Shown piece by piece: positions 28,557 to 37,576 of a DNA stretch of 64,000 bases. Source of the DNA: an uncultured Dokdonia sp. (GTDB taxonomy: Bacteria; Bacteroidota; Bacteroidia; Flavobacteriales; Flavobacteriaceae); contig NZ_CANMDS010000003.1 of assembly GCF_947496725.1 (NCBI RefSeq), positions 248,001-312,000 on the forward strand, written 5' to 3'. A program made the position numbers and the translations under genes. The number at the start of each line of letters is the position of its first letter. Position 1 is the stretch's first letter. Under the pieces are notes generated by a model. The model worked only from the letters and a program-made list of their open reading frames with translations, did no database searches and was not told where the DNA came from.

Positions 28557-30572
28557 ATGCTAAGTAGATTAAAAGCCGCTATAAATAGGTTGTTTTCTGA
28601 CGAAAACAAGTTAGATATTCGTAATGTTCGCTATTTACCTAGGTGGACAGTCCTGTTTATAGATACTTCGTTGATTTTGGTATCAACACTTATTACTTAT
28701 TTTTTATTATCAGATCTACATATAAAGCCATTAAGCGTTATAAGCAGTGGACAACAGTTAAGCTTAGTAATAGGAGTCAATTTTGTTTTTTTACTTGTTT
28801 TTAAAACATATGCAGGTCTCATAAGACATTCTTCTTTTATGGATGCTATGAAGCTTTTGTTTGCAACTGTTGCAACTTTTGCTACATTGATGGTCTTCAA
28901 TTTGACTTGGCAATATATATATGACCTGAAAGTTTTTATTACAACGGGTCTTATTCTTTTTTCATTTATATCGTTTACAGCATTATTTACTTTTAGGCTT
29001 GCAGTAAAACAATTGTACGAACGTTTTAAAATTGCTCAAAACAATGCAGAGATAATTAACGCAGTTATTGTAGGTGTAGATGATGGAGCAATATCTGTTG
29101 CAGCTGCCCTAGATATTGAGCATCCACAGCGTTTTATAATCAAAGGGTTTATTTCAAAAAGGCAGAATAAGAGTTTAAGAATTCTTGATAAACCAGTATT
29201 GGAACTTGATAAAAGCGTTCAGCATTTAGTGCAAAAACTAAAAGCAGAGGCAATTGTCTTTGCTGGAAACTCAATGAGTGCAGAAGAACGGTTTTCAATC
29301 GTAAAAGAATGTCTCGAGCACGACATTAAAGTGTATAACTCTCCGCTTGTGATAAATTGGAGTGAAAAGACAACGGTAACAGATCAGCTAAAAAGTCTCC
29401 AGATTGAAGATTTATTAAACAGAGATCCCATACAGCTTAATGATAGTGTAAAGTCTAGTAAACTTCAAGGAAAGACAATTTTAGTGACAGGAGGAGCTGG
29501 TTCTATAGGTAGCGAAATAGCAAGGCAAGTTGCTTCTTATAATCCAAATAAATTAATTGTATTAGACCAAGCAGAAACACCTTTGCATTCTCTTAGTTTA
29601 GAATTACAAGGAGCTTTTCCAGATATAGATTTTGAGTTTGTAATTTGTGATGTAGCAAATAGAAATAGGTTGAGAATTCTTTTTGATGCGTTTAAAATTG
29701 ATATAATTTATCACGCAGCGGCCTACAAGCACGTACCTTTAATGGAGAATAACCCTTCTGAAGCTATACTCACAAATATTTATGGTACAAAAAACCTTGC
29801 AGACATTGCAGCTAAGCATAAAGTGAGTCATTTTGTGATGGTGAGTACAGATAAAGCGGTAAACCCAACAAATGTTATGGGTGCTACAAAGAGGGCTGCC
29901 GAAATGTATGTCCAGTCTAAGTATTTTAATTTACAAGCCAAAGGAAAAAAGAAGAGCACCAGATTTATTACAACTAGGTTTGGTAATGTACTTGGGTCTA
30001 ATGGGTCTGTGGTTCCATTATTTAAGAAGCAAATAGAGAGTGGAGGGCCAGTTACGATAACACATCCAGATATCATACGCTATTTTATGACCATACCTGA
30101 AGCTTGTCAACTAGTTTTGGAAGCTGGAACAATGGGTAAAGGAGGTGAGATTTTTATATTTGATATGGGAGAGCCTGTACGTATTATGGATCTTGCAGAA
30201 AAGATGATTAAACTAGCGGGGCACACTCTTAATGAGGACATAGAAATAAAAATTACAGGACTTCGACCTGGAGAAAAACTCTATGAGGAATTGCTAAGTA
30301 ATGAAAGTAAAACCTTGCCTACTCATCATAATAAAATAATGATAAGTGAGGACCTAGAGAATGACTATGAGCAGGTAAATACGGTCATAAATTCAATTAT
30401 CAAAGCCGCAATAAAAAATAATAACACGATAAGTGTAGCAAAGCTTAAATCTTTAGTTCCTGAGTTTAAAAGTAATAATTCTGAATATGAGATTCTTGAT
30501 GTAGAAGTGACAGAAGATATTTCGAAGAACTTAGGAATGGAAGAAGACTTACCTCAAGATCTTTTTAAGTAG
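28557..30572 (+). CDS. PglF/WbpM-like UDP-GlcNAc 4,6-dehydratase (membrane-bound)
   Basis: Large SDR that makes the 4-keto-6-deoxy intermediate from UDP-GlcNAc. Four membrane helices (about residues 30-135) are followed by a CoA-binding-like domain (about 150-290) and the SDR domain. That domain has [19 protein letters not shown] (about 304), AAYKHVPLMENNP, VSTDKAVNPTNVMGATKR with the altered Met-x3-Lys catalytic site, and ITGLRPGEKLYEEL. 671 residues is typical. It completes the PglF-PglE-PglD set and is the last enzyme of the locus. The 95-bp gap after it separates the Wzi-like gene. Confidence 0.9.
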   Translation: MLSRLKAAINRLFSDENKLDIRNVRYLPRWTVLFIDTSLILVSTLITYFLLSDLHIKPLSVISSGQQLSLVIGVNFVFLLVFKTYAGLIRHSSFMDAMKLLFATVATFATLMVFNLTWQYIYDLKVFITTGLILFSFISFTALFTFRLAVKQLYERFKIAQNNAEIINAVIVGVDDGAISVAAALDIEHPQRFIIKGFISKRQNKSLRILDKPVLELDKSVQHLVQKLKAEAIVFAGNSMSAEERFSIVKECLEHDIKVYNSPLVINWSEKTTVTDQLKSLQIEDLLNRDPIQLNDSVKSSKLQGKTILVTGGAGSIGSEIARQVASYNPNKLIVLDQAETPLHSLSLELQGAFPDIDFEFVICDVANRNRLRILFDAFKIDIIYHAAAYKHVPLMENNPSEAILTNIYGTKNLADIAAKHKVSHFVMVSTDKAVNPTNVMGATKRAAEMYVQSKYFNLQAKGKKKSTRFITTRFGNVLGSNGSVVPLFKKQIESGGPVTITHPDIIRYFMTIPEACQLVLEAGTMGKGGEIFIFDMGEPVRIMDLAEKMIKLAGHTLNEDIEIKITGLRPGEKLYEELLSNESKTLPTHHNKIMISEDLENDYEQVNTVINSIIKAAIKNNNTISVAKLKSLVPEFKSNNSEYEILDVEVTEDISKNLGMEEDLPQDLFK

Positions 30573-30667
30573 GCAATATGAGTAATGGAAATTATTGCAA
30601 ATCCAGAGAATATCTTTAGCTAAATATTTCAAAGGCTATAGCTTTAATTATATACAAAAGTAGTTTT

Positions 30668-32002
30668 ATGAAGTTTGGGAAATTATTGTTTTTATTAGTA
30701 TTAATTTCATCCCAACTCGAGGCTCAGGAAAATATAGAAATTAATGGAGCTATAAACGTAAACACTTATTTAAGTGAAAGTGAATTGCCTTTCTGGTTTT
30801 ACAGAAATACTGAAGGTCTTGTTAAATCTAACTCAAACGCTGCATTGAGTGCATTCTCTAGCTTTGAATACAAATTAACCCCATTATCTACGTTAGAAGG
30901 AGGCATATCATTATTTTATAGGGATGGGAGTCTAGAACGCTTACAACGTGGAGACTTATTTGTACGTTTTAAGGCTAAACATTATCAAATTACACTAGGT
31001 TCTAAAAGTGCAGATGTTGTAAATGGTCTCTCAAGTACCAATAATAATATTTTAAACAGCGGAAATACACGTCCTTTTCCAGGTTTAGTTATTGAGTCAC
31101 CAAAATTTATTTCTCTTCTAAAGAATATGTATATAGATTATGGACTGGGTCATTACGTACTAAATGATATGCGTTATGTAAAAAATACTCGAGTGCACTA
31201 TAAGCGTATTAATGTAAAATATACAACGGAATTATATGGCGTATTTACCGCTGGTGTGCAACATTATGCTCAGTGGGGAGGTAAAAGCCCAATTGATGGA
31301 GATTTACCTAATAGTGCAAGTGATTTTTTTAAAATATTCTTAGCTCAATCAGGTGGGGATAATTCTGATGAAGGCGAACAAGTAAATGCCTTAGGCAACC
31401 ACTTGGGGAGTTTTGATTTTTCATACCAAAGAAACTTTGAGAATGGAACTTTGAAAATGTATCATTTACACCTTTTTGATGATGGTTCTGGAACGGCATT
31501 CAAAAATTTTCCAGATGGTGTTTGGGGAATTAACTATACATTTAAAAATAAAAAGTTTTTTAAAAACCTTTTATATGAGTACGTAGATACTCGAAGTCAA
31601 AGCGGAAGTTCAGGGAGAAGCGGTCGTGATAATTACTTTAGTAATAAAGGATATAGAAGCGGCTGGACGTATGAGAGCGATATAATAGGTTTGCCTTTTT
31701 TTGAACTTAATCCAGAGACAGGACTAGGTATTACAAATAATAGGGTTATCGCTCACCATTTTGGCGCAGGTGCAGCCATAGGTAACTTTTATTTTCAAGC
31801 AAAACTAACATATCTTGAGAGCTTAGGTACATACGCAGCTCCCTTTGAACCAAAGCAGAAAAGCTTTTTAGGCTATTTATCCACAAAATATAATACCGAC
31901 AAATTTGGAATTTTTAATATAGATTTAGGCTTAGATGTAAAAAACTATGAAAAACCTGTTTTTGGTCTTAGTCTAGGATACTATTATACAATAAATAACT
32001 AG
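30668..32002 (+). CDS. Wzi-family capsule assembly outer-membrane protein
   Basis: Secreted beta-barrel of the Capsule_assembly_Wzi family, which anchors or organises capsule at the outer surface. The signal peptide MKFGKLLFLLVLISSQLEAQ is followed by alternating polar/hydrophobic strands, with SESELPFWFYRNTEGLV near the N-terminus typical of the Bacteroidetes members, ending in LSLGYYYTINN. 444 residues. It lies at the end of the locus and converges on the polyamine operon 43 bp away; no hairpin terminator is evident between them. Confidence 0.8.
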   Translation: MKFGKLLFLLVLISSQLEAQENIEINGAINVNTYLSESELPFWFYRNTEGLVKSNSNAALSAFSSFEYKLTPLSTLEGGISLFYRDGSLERLQRGDLFVRFKAKHYQITLGSKSADVVNGLSSTNNNILNSGNTRPFPGLVIESPKFISLLKNMYIDYGLGHYVLNDMRYVKNTRVHYKRINVKYTTELYGVFTAGVQHYAQWGGKSPIDGDLPNSASDFFKIFLAQSGGDNSDEGEQVNALGNHLGSFDFSYQRNFENGTLKMYHLHLFDDGSGTAFKNFPDGVWGINYTFKNKKFFKNLLYEYVDTRSQSGSSGRSGRDNYFSNKGYRSGWTYESDIIGLPFFELNPETGLGITNNRVIAHHFGAGAAIGNFYFQAKLTYLESLGTYAAPFEPKQKSFLGYLSTKYNTDKFGIFNIDLGLDVKNYEKPVFGLSLGYYYTINN

Positions 32003-32045
32003 CAGAATCAAGGTTGTTTAAGTGTTGCATCTCAAAAACAGATAC

Positions 32046-33572
32046 TTACCTTCTAACCACTTCAAAAAGATCTGTGCGTCTATCACGTAAATTTTTTACC
32101 GCGCCAAATTGATTGAGTTCTTTTAGTAAATCTAGGTCAACATCGGCTATTAATATCATCTCTGTATTTGGTGTTGCTTCTGCTTTTATGCCATTAGTAG
32201 GGAAGGAGAAGTCACAAGGAGTAAACACCATAGATTGTGCAAACTGTATATCCATATTTTCTACATTAGGTAAGTTACCTACACTACCAGCAATTGCTAC
32301 ATAACATTCATTTTCTATAGCTCTAGCTTGTGAACAGTGGCGCACTCTTGAGTATCCATTTTGTGTGTCTGTAAGAAAGGGAACAAATAGTATATCCATT
32401 CCTTCATTTGCTAGTAGTCTACTTAACTCTGGAAACTCAGAATCATAGCAAATTAATATTCCTATTTTTCCACAATCTGTATCATATGTTTTAAGCTCAG
32501 TACCACCTTGCATACCCCATACTTTTGCCTCGTCTGGAGTAACGTGTAGTTTTTCATAACGTTCAGTACTGCCATCACGTCTACATAGATAGCCTACGTT
32601 GTATAAGCGTCCATCGCGTATCTCAGGCATACTACCGGCTATAATATTGATATTATAGGTTATAGCAAATTCAGAAAATTGCTTAACTATAGCTTCTGTA
32701 TGCCTTGCAAGTTTTCTTATCGCATCTGACGTTTTGAGATGATTATCTTTTGCCATAAGGGGTGCATTAAAAAACTCTGGAAATAACACAAAGTCAGATC
32801 TGTAACCAGCAACAGCATCTATAAAATACTCTGCTTGGTTAAGTAACTCCTCTAAGCTATTATAAGGTCGCATTTGCCACTGTATGAGCCCTAGACGAAC
32901 ATTTGATTTTTTTGTAGCTGCTTTTCTAGATGGTTTTTTATAGTAAATGTTATCCCATTCCATCAGTATAGCAAACTCTCCAGATGCTTTATCTCCTTCT
33001 AGATATCCTCTCATAACTTTTGCTGGGTGAAAGTCATTAGAGATTTGAAAGTTAAGCACTGGGTCATTTATCTCTTTGCGCTTAACTTGCTCTATATATT
33101 CTTTAGGTTTCAGGTCTTCTGCATAAAGACTGTAATTGGGCATTCTACCGCCAAAGGTGATACCTTTTAAGTTAAGTTCTTCACATAGCTCTTTGCGATA
33201 ATCGTAGAGCCTTCTGCCTAAGCGCAGACCTCTATATGCCGGTTTGATAAATACATCTATACCATAAAGGACATCACCATCATCTGAGTGGGTAGAAAAT
33301 GTGTAGTTGCCAGTAATATCTCTATACGTGTGATCATCTTCAAAATCATCATAGTTGACAATGATAGATAGTGCACAGCCGGCAATTTGCCCGTTAATTT
33401 TTATTACGGCTTGTCCCTTTGGGAACTTTTTAATCAAAGTTGATATATGTTTCTCCTCCCAGTATGAATCTGGCATATTTGTATATGCAGATATCATAGC
33501 CGTTTTAAGTTCTTGATAGTCATTGAGCTCAAGATACTTGAGCTCAATGTGTTGTATATCTCCAGTTTTCAT
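32046..33572 (-). CDS. GNAT N-acetyltransferase fused to a carbon-nitrogen hydrolase (nitrilase)
   Basis: Two-domain enzyme of 508 residues. The N-terminal GNAT domain (about 8-200) has YGIDVFIKPAYRGLRLGRRLYDYRKE as acetyl-CoA loop. The nitrilase domain (about 225-500) has the complete Glu-Lys-Cys triad: LFPEFFNAPL, YEKLHVTPDE and GILICYDSEFPELSRLL. As last gene of the speA operon, overlapping the preceding gene by 1 nt, it probably acts on an agmatine-derived or acetylated polyamine amide, for example as an N-carbamoylputrescine-amidase-like step. The substrate is not shown. The fused architecture occurs in other bacteria, so this is not an assembly artefact. Confidence 0.87.
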   Translation of the reverse strand: MKTGDIQHIELKYLELNDYQELKTAMISAYTNMPDSYWEEKHISTLIKKFPKGQAVIKINGQIAGCALSIIVNYDDFEDDHTYRDITGNYTFSTHSDDGDVLYGIDVFIKPAYRGLRLGRRLYDYRKELCEELNLKGITFGGRMPNYSLYAEDLKPKEYIEQVKRKEINDPVLNFQISNDFHPAKVMRGYLEGDKASGEFAILMEWDNIYYKKPSRKAATKKSNVRLGLIQWQMRPYNSLEELLNQAEYFIDAVAGYRSDFVLFPEFFNAPLMAKDNHLKTSDAIRKLARHTEAIVKQFSEFAITYNINIIAGSMPEIRDGRLYNVGYLCRRDGSTERYEKLHVTPDEAKVWGMQGGTELKTYDTDCGKIGILICYDSEFPELSRLLANEGMDILFVPFLTDTQNGYSRVRHCSQARAIENECYVAIAGSVGNLPNVENMDIQFAQSMVFTPCDFSFPTNGIKAEATPNTEMILIADVDLDLLKELNQFGAVKNLRDRRTDLFEVVRR

Positions 33573-33892
33573 TATTCTTTTATATCCTCGTCTGTGTCAA
33601 AAGGATCTTGTACAGCTGTTGGGTCATTATCTTGGTATGACTCGTAATCATCTTCATCATATTGTTCCATCACACGTTCTAGTTTTGCACTAATTTTTAC
33701 TAGGTATTTTGTGTCCTCTGTAATAATTTCAATACACTTTACGAGTTCATCTTTTACGTTTCTAAAACGTATGATATCACTATCATCATAACCGTAAGGA
33801 TACTTCTCGACCACTAGGGCAAGTATCTCAGGAGTTAACTTCTTGAAGTCTACGATTACTCTATTGAGGTTTGGATTATTTGAGTTTTTCAT
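33572..33892 (-). CDS. Small acidic protein of unknown function in the polyamine operon
   Basis: I do not recognise this 106-residue protein. It has a mixed N-terminal half (VIVDFKKLTPEILALVVEKYPYGYDDSDIIRF) and a very acidic tail (residues about 78-106, rich in Asp and Glu). It is inserted between the deoxyhypusine-synthase-like gene (2-bp gap) and the GNAT-nitrilase gene (1-nt overlap), so it is certainly co-translated. It might act as a small subunit or regulator that binds polycationic polyamines. That idea comes only from charge and position. Confidence 0.75.
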   Translation of the reverse strand: MKNSNNPNLNRVIVDFKKLTPEILALVVEKYPYGYDDSDIIRFRNVKDELVKCIEIITEDTKYLVKISAKLERVMEQYDEDDYESYQDNDPTAVQDPFDTDEDIKE

Positions 33893-33894
33893 AA

Positions 33895-34869
33895 TTACAT
33901 ATCTAGAAGGTAAGCAAATATGAGTGGTGCTACGATGGTTGCATCACTTTCTATAATAAACTTAGGCGTATTCATATCTAGTTTACCCCAGGTTATCTTT
34001 TCATTAGGTACTGCGCCACTATAAGAGCCATAGCTAGTTGTGGAGTCACTTATCTGGCAGAAATAACTCCAGAATGGTGTATCTGTGCGTTCCATATCTT
34101 GATAAAGCATAGGCACAACACAAATAGGAAAATCGCCAGCGATACCACCACCTATCTGAAAGAAACCTATACCGTTATCTGAGTTTGCCGTATACCAGTC
34201 TGCTAGATAGGTCATATACTCAATACCAGATTTTACAGTACTTGCTTTAAGTTCACCCTTCATCACGTAGCTTGCAAAAATGTTACCCATTGTACTATCT
34301 TCCCAACCTGGCACTATAATAGGTAGGTTTGCCTGTGCGGCAGCATACATCCACGAGTCTTTTATGTCTATCTCATAGTATTCTTCAAGTACGCCAGAGA
34401 GTAATAATTTATACATAAACTCGTGTGGGAAGTAGCGCTCACCGGCAGCCTCTGCATCTTTCCATATTTTTACAATATGTTCTTGTATTCTTCTAAAGGC
34501 TTCCTCTTCTGGAATACACGTATCTGTAACTCTGTTTAAACCACGTTCTAATAAATCCCACTCATCTTGTGGGGTTAGATCGCGATAGTTAGGCACGCGC
34601 TCGTAGTGGCTGTGCGCCACAAGATTCATTACATCTTCTTCTAGGTTTGCACCAGTACAAGAGATGATCTGTACTTTATCTTTACGTATCATCTCTGCAA
34701 ATATTTTACCTAGCTCTGCCGTACTCATAGCACCTGCAAGAGATACAAGCATTTTTGAGCCCTTATTAAGTTGCTCTTCGTAGGCCTTTGCTGCATCTAC
34801 TACAGAGGCCGCGTTAAAGTGTAGGTAGTACTTCTCTATAAATTGAGAGATTGCTCCTTTAGTCTTCAT
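33895..34869 (-). CDS. Deoxyhypusine-synthase-like protein (bacterial polyamine transferase)
   Basis: 324-residue member of the deoxyhypusine synthase family. Bacteria lack eIF5A, and relatives act on small amines such as putrescine (homospermidine synthesis). KMLVSLAGAMSTAELGKIFAEMI and CTGANLEEDVMNLVAH form the NAD-binding part. WGKLDMNTP retains the Lys that corresponds to the catalytic Lys of eukaryotic enzymes. The eukaryotic KHH segment that binds spermidine is replaced by GGGIAGDFPI, so the amine specificity differs. The gene overlaps the agmatinase gene by 11 nt. A role downstream of SpeA and the agmatinase is inferred from the operon. Confidence 0.85.
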   Translation of the reverse strand: MKTKGAISQFIEKYYLHFNAASVVDAAKAYEEQLNKGSKMLVSLAGAMSTAELGKIFAEMIRKDKVQIISCTGANLEEDVMNLVAHSHYERVPNYRDLTPQDEWDLLERGLNRVTDTCIPEEEAFRRIQEHIVKIWKDAEAAGERYFPHEFMYKLLLSGVLEEYYEIDIKDSWMYAAAQANLPIIVPGWEDSTMGNIFASYVMKGELKASTVKSGIEYMTYLADWYTANSDNGIGFFQIGGGIAGDFPICVVPMLYQDMERTDTPFWSYFCQISDSTTSYGSYSGAVPNEKITWGKLDMNTPKFIIESDATIVAPLIFAYLLDM

Positions 34870-35797
34870 CTTGATCGTATTTTAACTTTGTGATTGTGTT
34901 TTGATTTTTTGCATAGAGATTATCATTATCCTCATCTGCATCGTGCTCCACAAATTTGTAGCTCAACATTTTATAGTAAAGCTTAGCCGCTAGAAAGTCT
35001 GAAGATTTTTCTGAGGGATTAGGGCATAGCTCTACGATGTCAAAGCCAACCACATTTTTTTCTTCAAAGACCTTTCTTAAAAACTCAAGTGTCTCATACC
35101 ATAAAAGTCCGCCTGGTTCTGGAGTACCTGTAGATGGCATTATAGAAGGGTCAAGGGCATCGAGATCTAGCGTTATGTACACATTATCTGTCATAAGCTC
35201 TATGGCATTATCCATCCAGTAGTCATCTGTACTCATATCGTGTGCATAAAACACGTTTTCTTCATTGAGAACTGTTTTTTCTGAGGCATCCATACTGCGT
35301 ATACCTACTTGCACAAGGTTTGTAGTCTCATTTGCTTCATACATCGCGCAAGCGTGATTATATACAGACCCTTCATATTCCTTACGTAGGTCTGTGTGCG
35401 CATCTAGTTGTAGTACGGTTAAGTCATTATAACACTCATTAAAAGCGCGTATAGATCCTATAGACACAGAGTGCTCTCCACCCATCATCGTGACAAACTT
35501 ATTGCGTAAAATAGCAGCTTTTACCTCTTTGTGTACTTCAGCTACCATTTCTTCTGGAGTGCTATGACCCGTAAGAGCCTCTGCAAGAAATACGCCTTGT
35601 TTATAAACCTCTGTATCTGTCTCTATATCGTACAGCTCCATATTTTCAGATGCGTGTAAAAAGGCTTCAGGACCTTTATCTGCACCTTTTCCCCAGGTAC
35701 TAGTACCGTCATAAGGGACAGGGATTAATACGATTTTTGAAGATTCGGCGCTGGCATATTTTTCATCTATACCGGCATACGTTTTTTGAGATTTCAT
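34859..35797 (-). CDS. speB: Agmatinase/arginase-family ureohydrolase
   Basis: Mn-dependent ureohydrolase, 312 residues, probably converting agmatine (product of SpeA) to putrescine and urea. All metal motifs are present: MGGEHSVSIG (His), LQLDAHTDLRKEY (Asp-x-His-x-Asp, about residue 140) and ITLDLDALDPSIMPSTGTPEPGG (Asp-x-Asp, about 228). The N-terminal VPYDGTSTWGKGADKGPEAF is typical of agmatinases. It lies 29 bp after speA in the same operon. The exact substrate is not proven by motif. Confidence 0.87.
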   Translation of the reverse strand: MKSQKTYAGIDEKYASAESSKIVLIPVPYDGTSTWGKGADKGPEAFLHASENMELYDIETDTEVYKQGVFLAEALTGHSTPEEMVAEVHKEVKAAILRNKFVTMMGGEHSVSIGSIRAFNECYNDLTVLQLDAHTDLRKEYEGSVYNHACAMYEANETTNLVQVGIRSMDASEKTVLNEENVFYAHDMSTDDYWMDNAIELMTDNVYITLDLDALDPSIMPSTGTPEPGGLLWYETLEFLRKVFEEKNVVGFDIVELCPNPSEKSSDFLAAKLYYKMLSYKFVEHDADEDNDNLYAKNQNTITKLKYDQDED

Positions 35798-35826
35798 TGT
35801 AATTTGTTTAAGTTTTGTTACTTGTG

Positions 35827-37290
35827 TTAGTTTACTGTTTCTTTGGTTTGTGAGGCTGTTTTTGATTCCGCTTTCGCGAAAGCGTCATTAACCCCATAAT
35901 CATATCCTAAAATGGATAGTAGTTGCTCAGAGGTTTGCTGCTCTGCAAAAACGCTAGTTACCAGCTTACCATCTTGATCACGATCTATTAAAACGTGTTT
36001 TGGGGTAGGGATGAGGCAGTGTTGCAATCCGCCAAAACCGCCTATACTTTCTTGATAAGCACCCGTATTAAAAAAGCCTATATACAGTGGTTTATCCTTA
36101 TTATACTTAGGTAAATAGATCCCGTTCATATGCTGCTCGCTGTTATAATAATCATCACTATCACAGGTAAGACCACCTAGTAAAACGCGCTCATATTCCT
36201 TTTGCCAGCCGTTTATGGCAAGCATTACAAAACGTTTATTAATCGCCCAGGTATCTGGTATGGTGGTGATAAATGATGAGTTTATCATATTCCATTTTTC
36301 GCGATCATTCTGTTGTTTTTGATATAGCACTTGGTAAATCGCACCGCCACTTTCTCCTACGGTAAAACTGCCGAACTCTGTAAAAATGTGAGGCACCGCA
36401 ACGCCAGCCTCATCACAAGTTTGCTTAATCTGGCCTATAATCTCGCTCACCATATATGCATAATCATAGTCAAAGGCGAGTGAGTTTTTTATAGGAAAAC
36501 CACCACCTATGTTAAGGCTATCTAGTGACGGGCACACCTTTTTAAGAGAGACATACACCTTCATACATTTAAGAAGCTCGTTCCAGTAGTATGCGGTGTC
36601 ACGTATGCCCGTATTTATAAAAAAGTGCAGCATCTTAAGAGTCACCTTAGGGTTATCCTTTATCTCTTTATTAAAAAAAGGCACAATGTTTTTATAACCC
36701 AGACCTAAACGAGAGGTGTAAAACTCAAACTTAGGCTCCTCTTCTGAGGCGATACGTATACCTATGTTATAATTACCATCTATAGCATCGCTTAGCAGGG
36801 TGATCTCTTCATAATTATCTATAACCGTGATACAGTTTTTATGACCATTGTTTATGAGACGTGCGATGTTTTGAACATACTGGTCACGTTTAAAACCGTT
36901 GCTTATCACAAAGGTGTCGTCATTGATCTTGCCCTGTGCCTTGAGATTTTCTACAATATCTATATCAAAAGCAGAGGATGTCTCAATATGAATATCATTT
37001 TTTAAAGCCTCGTCTAGCACGTGCTTAAAATGTGAACTCTTAGTACAATAGCAGTAGTTATAACTACCGGCATAGTTGTGCTCTTTTATAGCAGCTGCAA
37101 ACCAGGTTTTTGCTCTGTTTATATTATCAGAGATTTTAGGTAGGTATGTAAACTTAAGTGGTGCACCGTGTTCTTTTATAAGTGCCATTAAATCAATCCC
37201 GTGGAACTGGAGCTCATTTGTTTTTAGGGTGAACTCTTCCTGCGGAAAATCAAAAGTTTGATCTATAAGATCAAAGTATTTTGTCTTCAT
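35827..37290 (-). CDS. speA: Biosynthetic arginine decarboxylase (short Bacteroidetes form)
   Basis: PLP fold-III decarboxylase turning arginine into agmatine, the entry to polyamine synthesis. YNYCYCTKSSHFKHVLDEAL contains the PLP Lys (about residue 83). IGGGFPIKNSL is the Gly-rich phosphate loop, and GGLTCDSDDYYN with its conserved Cys-x-Ser-x-Asp lies near residue 375. 487 residues is shorter than E. coli SpeA (about 658) and normal for this phylum. The C-terminal tail DAFAKAESKTASQTKETVN is partly encoded by a palindrome copy. The long structured leader in front suggests RNA-level control. It heads a five-gene operon. Confidence 0.9.
   Translation of the reverse strand: MKTKYFDLIDQTFDFPQEEFTLKTNELQFHGIDLMALIKEHGAPLKFTYLPKISDNINRAKTWFAAAIKEHNYAGSYNYCYCTKSSHFKHVLDEALKNDIHIETSSAFDIDIVENLKAQGKINDDTFVISNGFKRDQYVQNIARLINNGHKNCITVIDNYEEITLLSDAIDGNYNIGIRIASEEEPKFEFYTSRLGLGYKNIVPFFNKEIKDNPKVTLKMLHFFINTGIRDTAYYWNELLKCMKVYVSLKKVCPSLDSLNIGGGFPIKNSLAFDYDYAYMVSEIIGQIKQTCDEAGVAVPHIFTEFGSFTVGESGGAIYQVLYQKQQNDREKWNMINSSFITTIPDTWAINKRFVMLAINGWQKEYERVLLGGLTCDSDDYYNSEQHMNGIYLPKYNKDKPLYIGFFNTGAYQESIGGFGGLQHCLIPTPKHVLIDRDQDGKLVTSVFAEQQTSEQLLSILGYDYGVNDAFAKAESKTASQTKETVN
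35870..35883. repeat. GCTTTCGCGAAAGC palindrome in the 3' end of speA, site 10
   Basis: Perfect core, read on the minus strand as Ala-Phe-Ala-Lys-Ala in the C-terminal tail of SpeA. Confidence 0.95.
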
Positions 37291-37299
37291 TATAAAGTT

Positions 37300-37570
37300 G
37301 TAAAATATGTAAATAGAGATGTGGGCCCAGTGATAATAGGGCAGTGGAGTGATCTTCTAGTACATTCAGATGCGGAAAATGAATACCGTATAAGGATCAA
37401 AGCTTAGAAGCTTTAATGAAGTAAGGGTAGTAATGATTTCAGAAGTCAGCCTAAAAATTCGGGTCTCTATCCCTAGAGCAGCTTTCGAAGTAGACTTCCT
37501 TATCCTTCTAAGCCCGAATATGAAAAAAGATTTCATCGTTATGACAATTCGATTTAACTATGCCCGAATT
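37300..37570 (-). ncRNA. Candidate structured leader RNA (cis-regulatory) of the speA operon
   Basis: Read on the minus strand, the gap before speA holds several strong stems. The 5' segment AATTCGGG (37563-37570) can pair with CCCGAATT (37456-37463). Between them are hairpins at 37520-37536 (ATGAAA/TTTCAT), 37487-37498 (GAAG/CTTC, loop TCTA) and 37465-37478 (CTCTA/TAGAG, loop GGGA). A further hairpin lies at 37400-37413 (AAGCT/AGCTT, loop TCTA). A second copy of the 5' segment (ATTCGGG, 37513-37519) competes for the same partner, which is followed by TTTTT. This is the layout of an attenuator or riboswitch. I cannot match it to a known class, and ligand and mechanism are unknown. Confidence 0.5.
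37366..37536 (-). CDS. 56-codon ORF in the speA leader (possible leader peptide)
   Basis: An ATG-initiated frame of 56 codons runs through the structured leader, beginning MKSFFIFGLRRIRKSTSK and ending VFIFRI. It is basic with seven Arg, three of them in RRIR near codon 10, encoded by AGA/AGG. An Arg-containing leader before an arginine decarboxylase could sense arginine by ribosome stalling. However, the start codon is itself within a hairpin and the frame may be incidental to an RNA structure. No other support is visible; there is no ribosome-binding site, as is usual here. Confidence 0.3.
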   Translation of the reverse strand: MKSFFIFGLRRIRKSTSKAALGIETRIFRLTSEIITTLTSLKLLSFDPYTVFIFRI

Positions 37571-37576
37571 ATGCGG

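Noticed and set aside
37300-37570. Guanidine-I (ykkC) riboswitch ahead of speA, because of CTAGGG
   Set aside because: Only this hexamer is shared; the rest of the conserved ykkC core was not found by eye.
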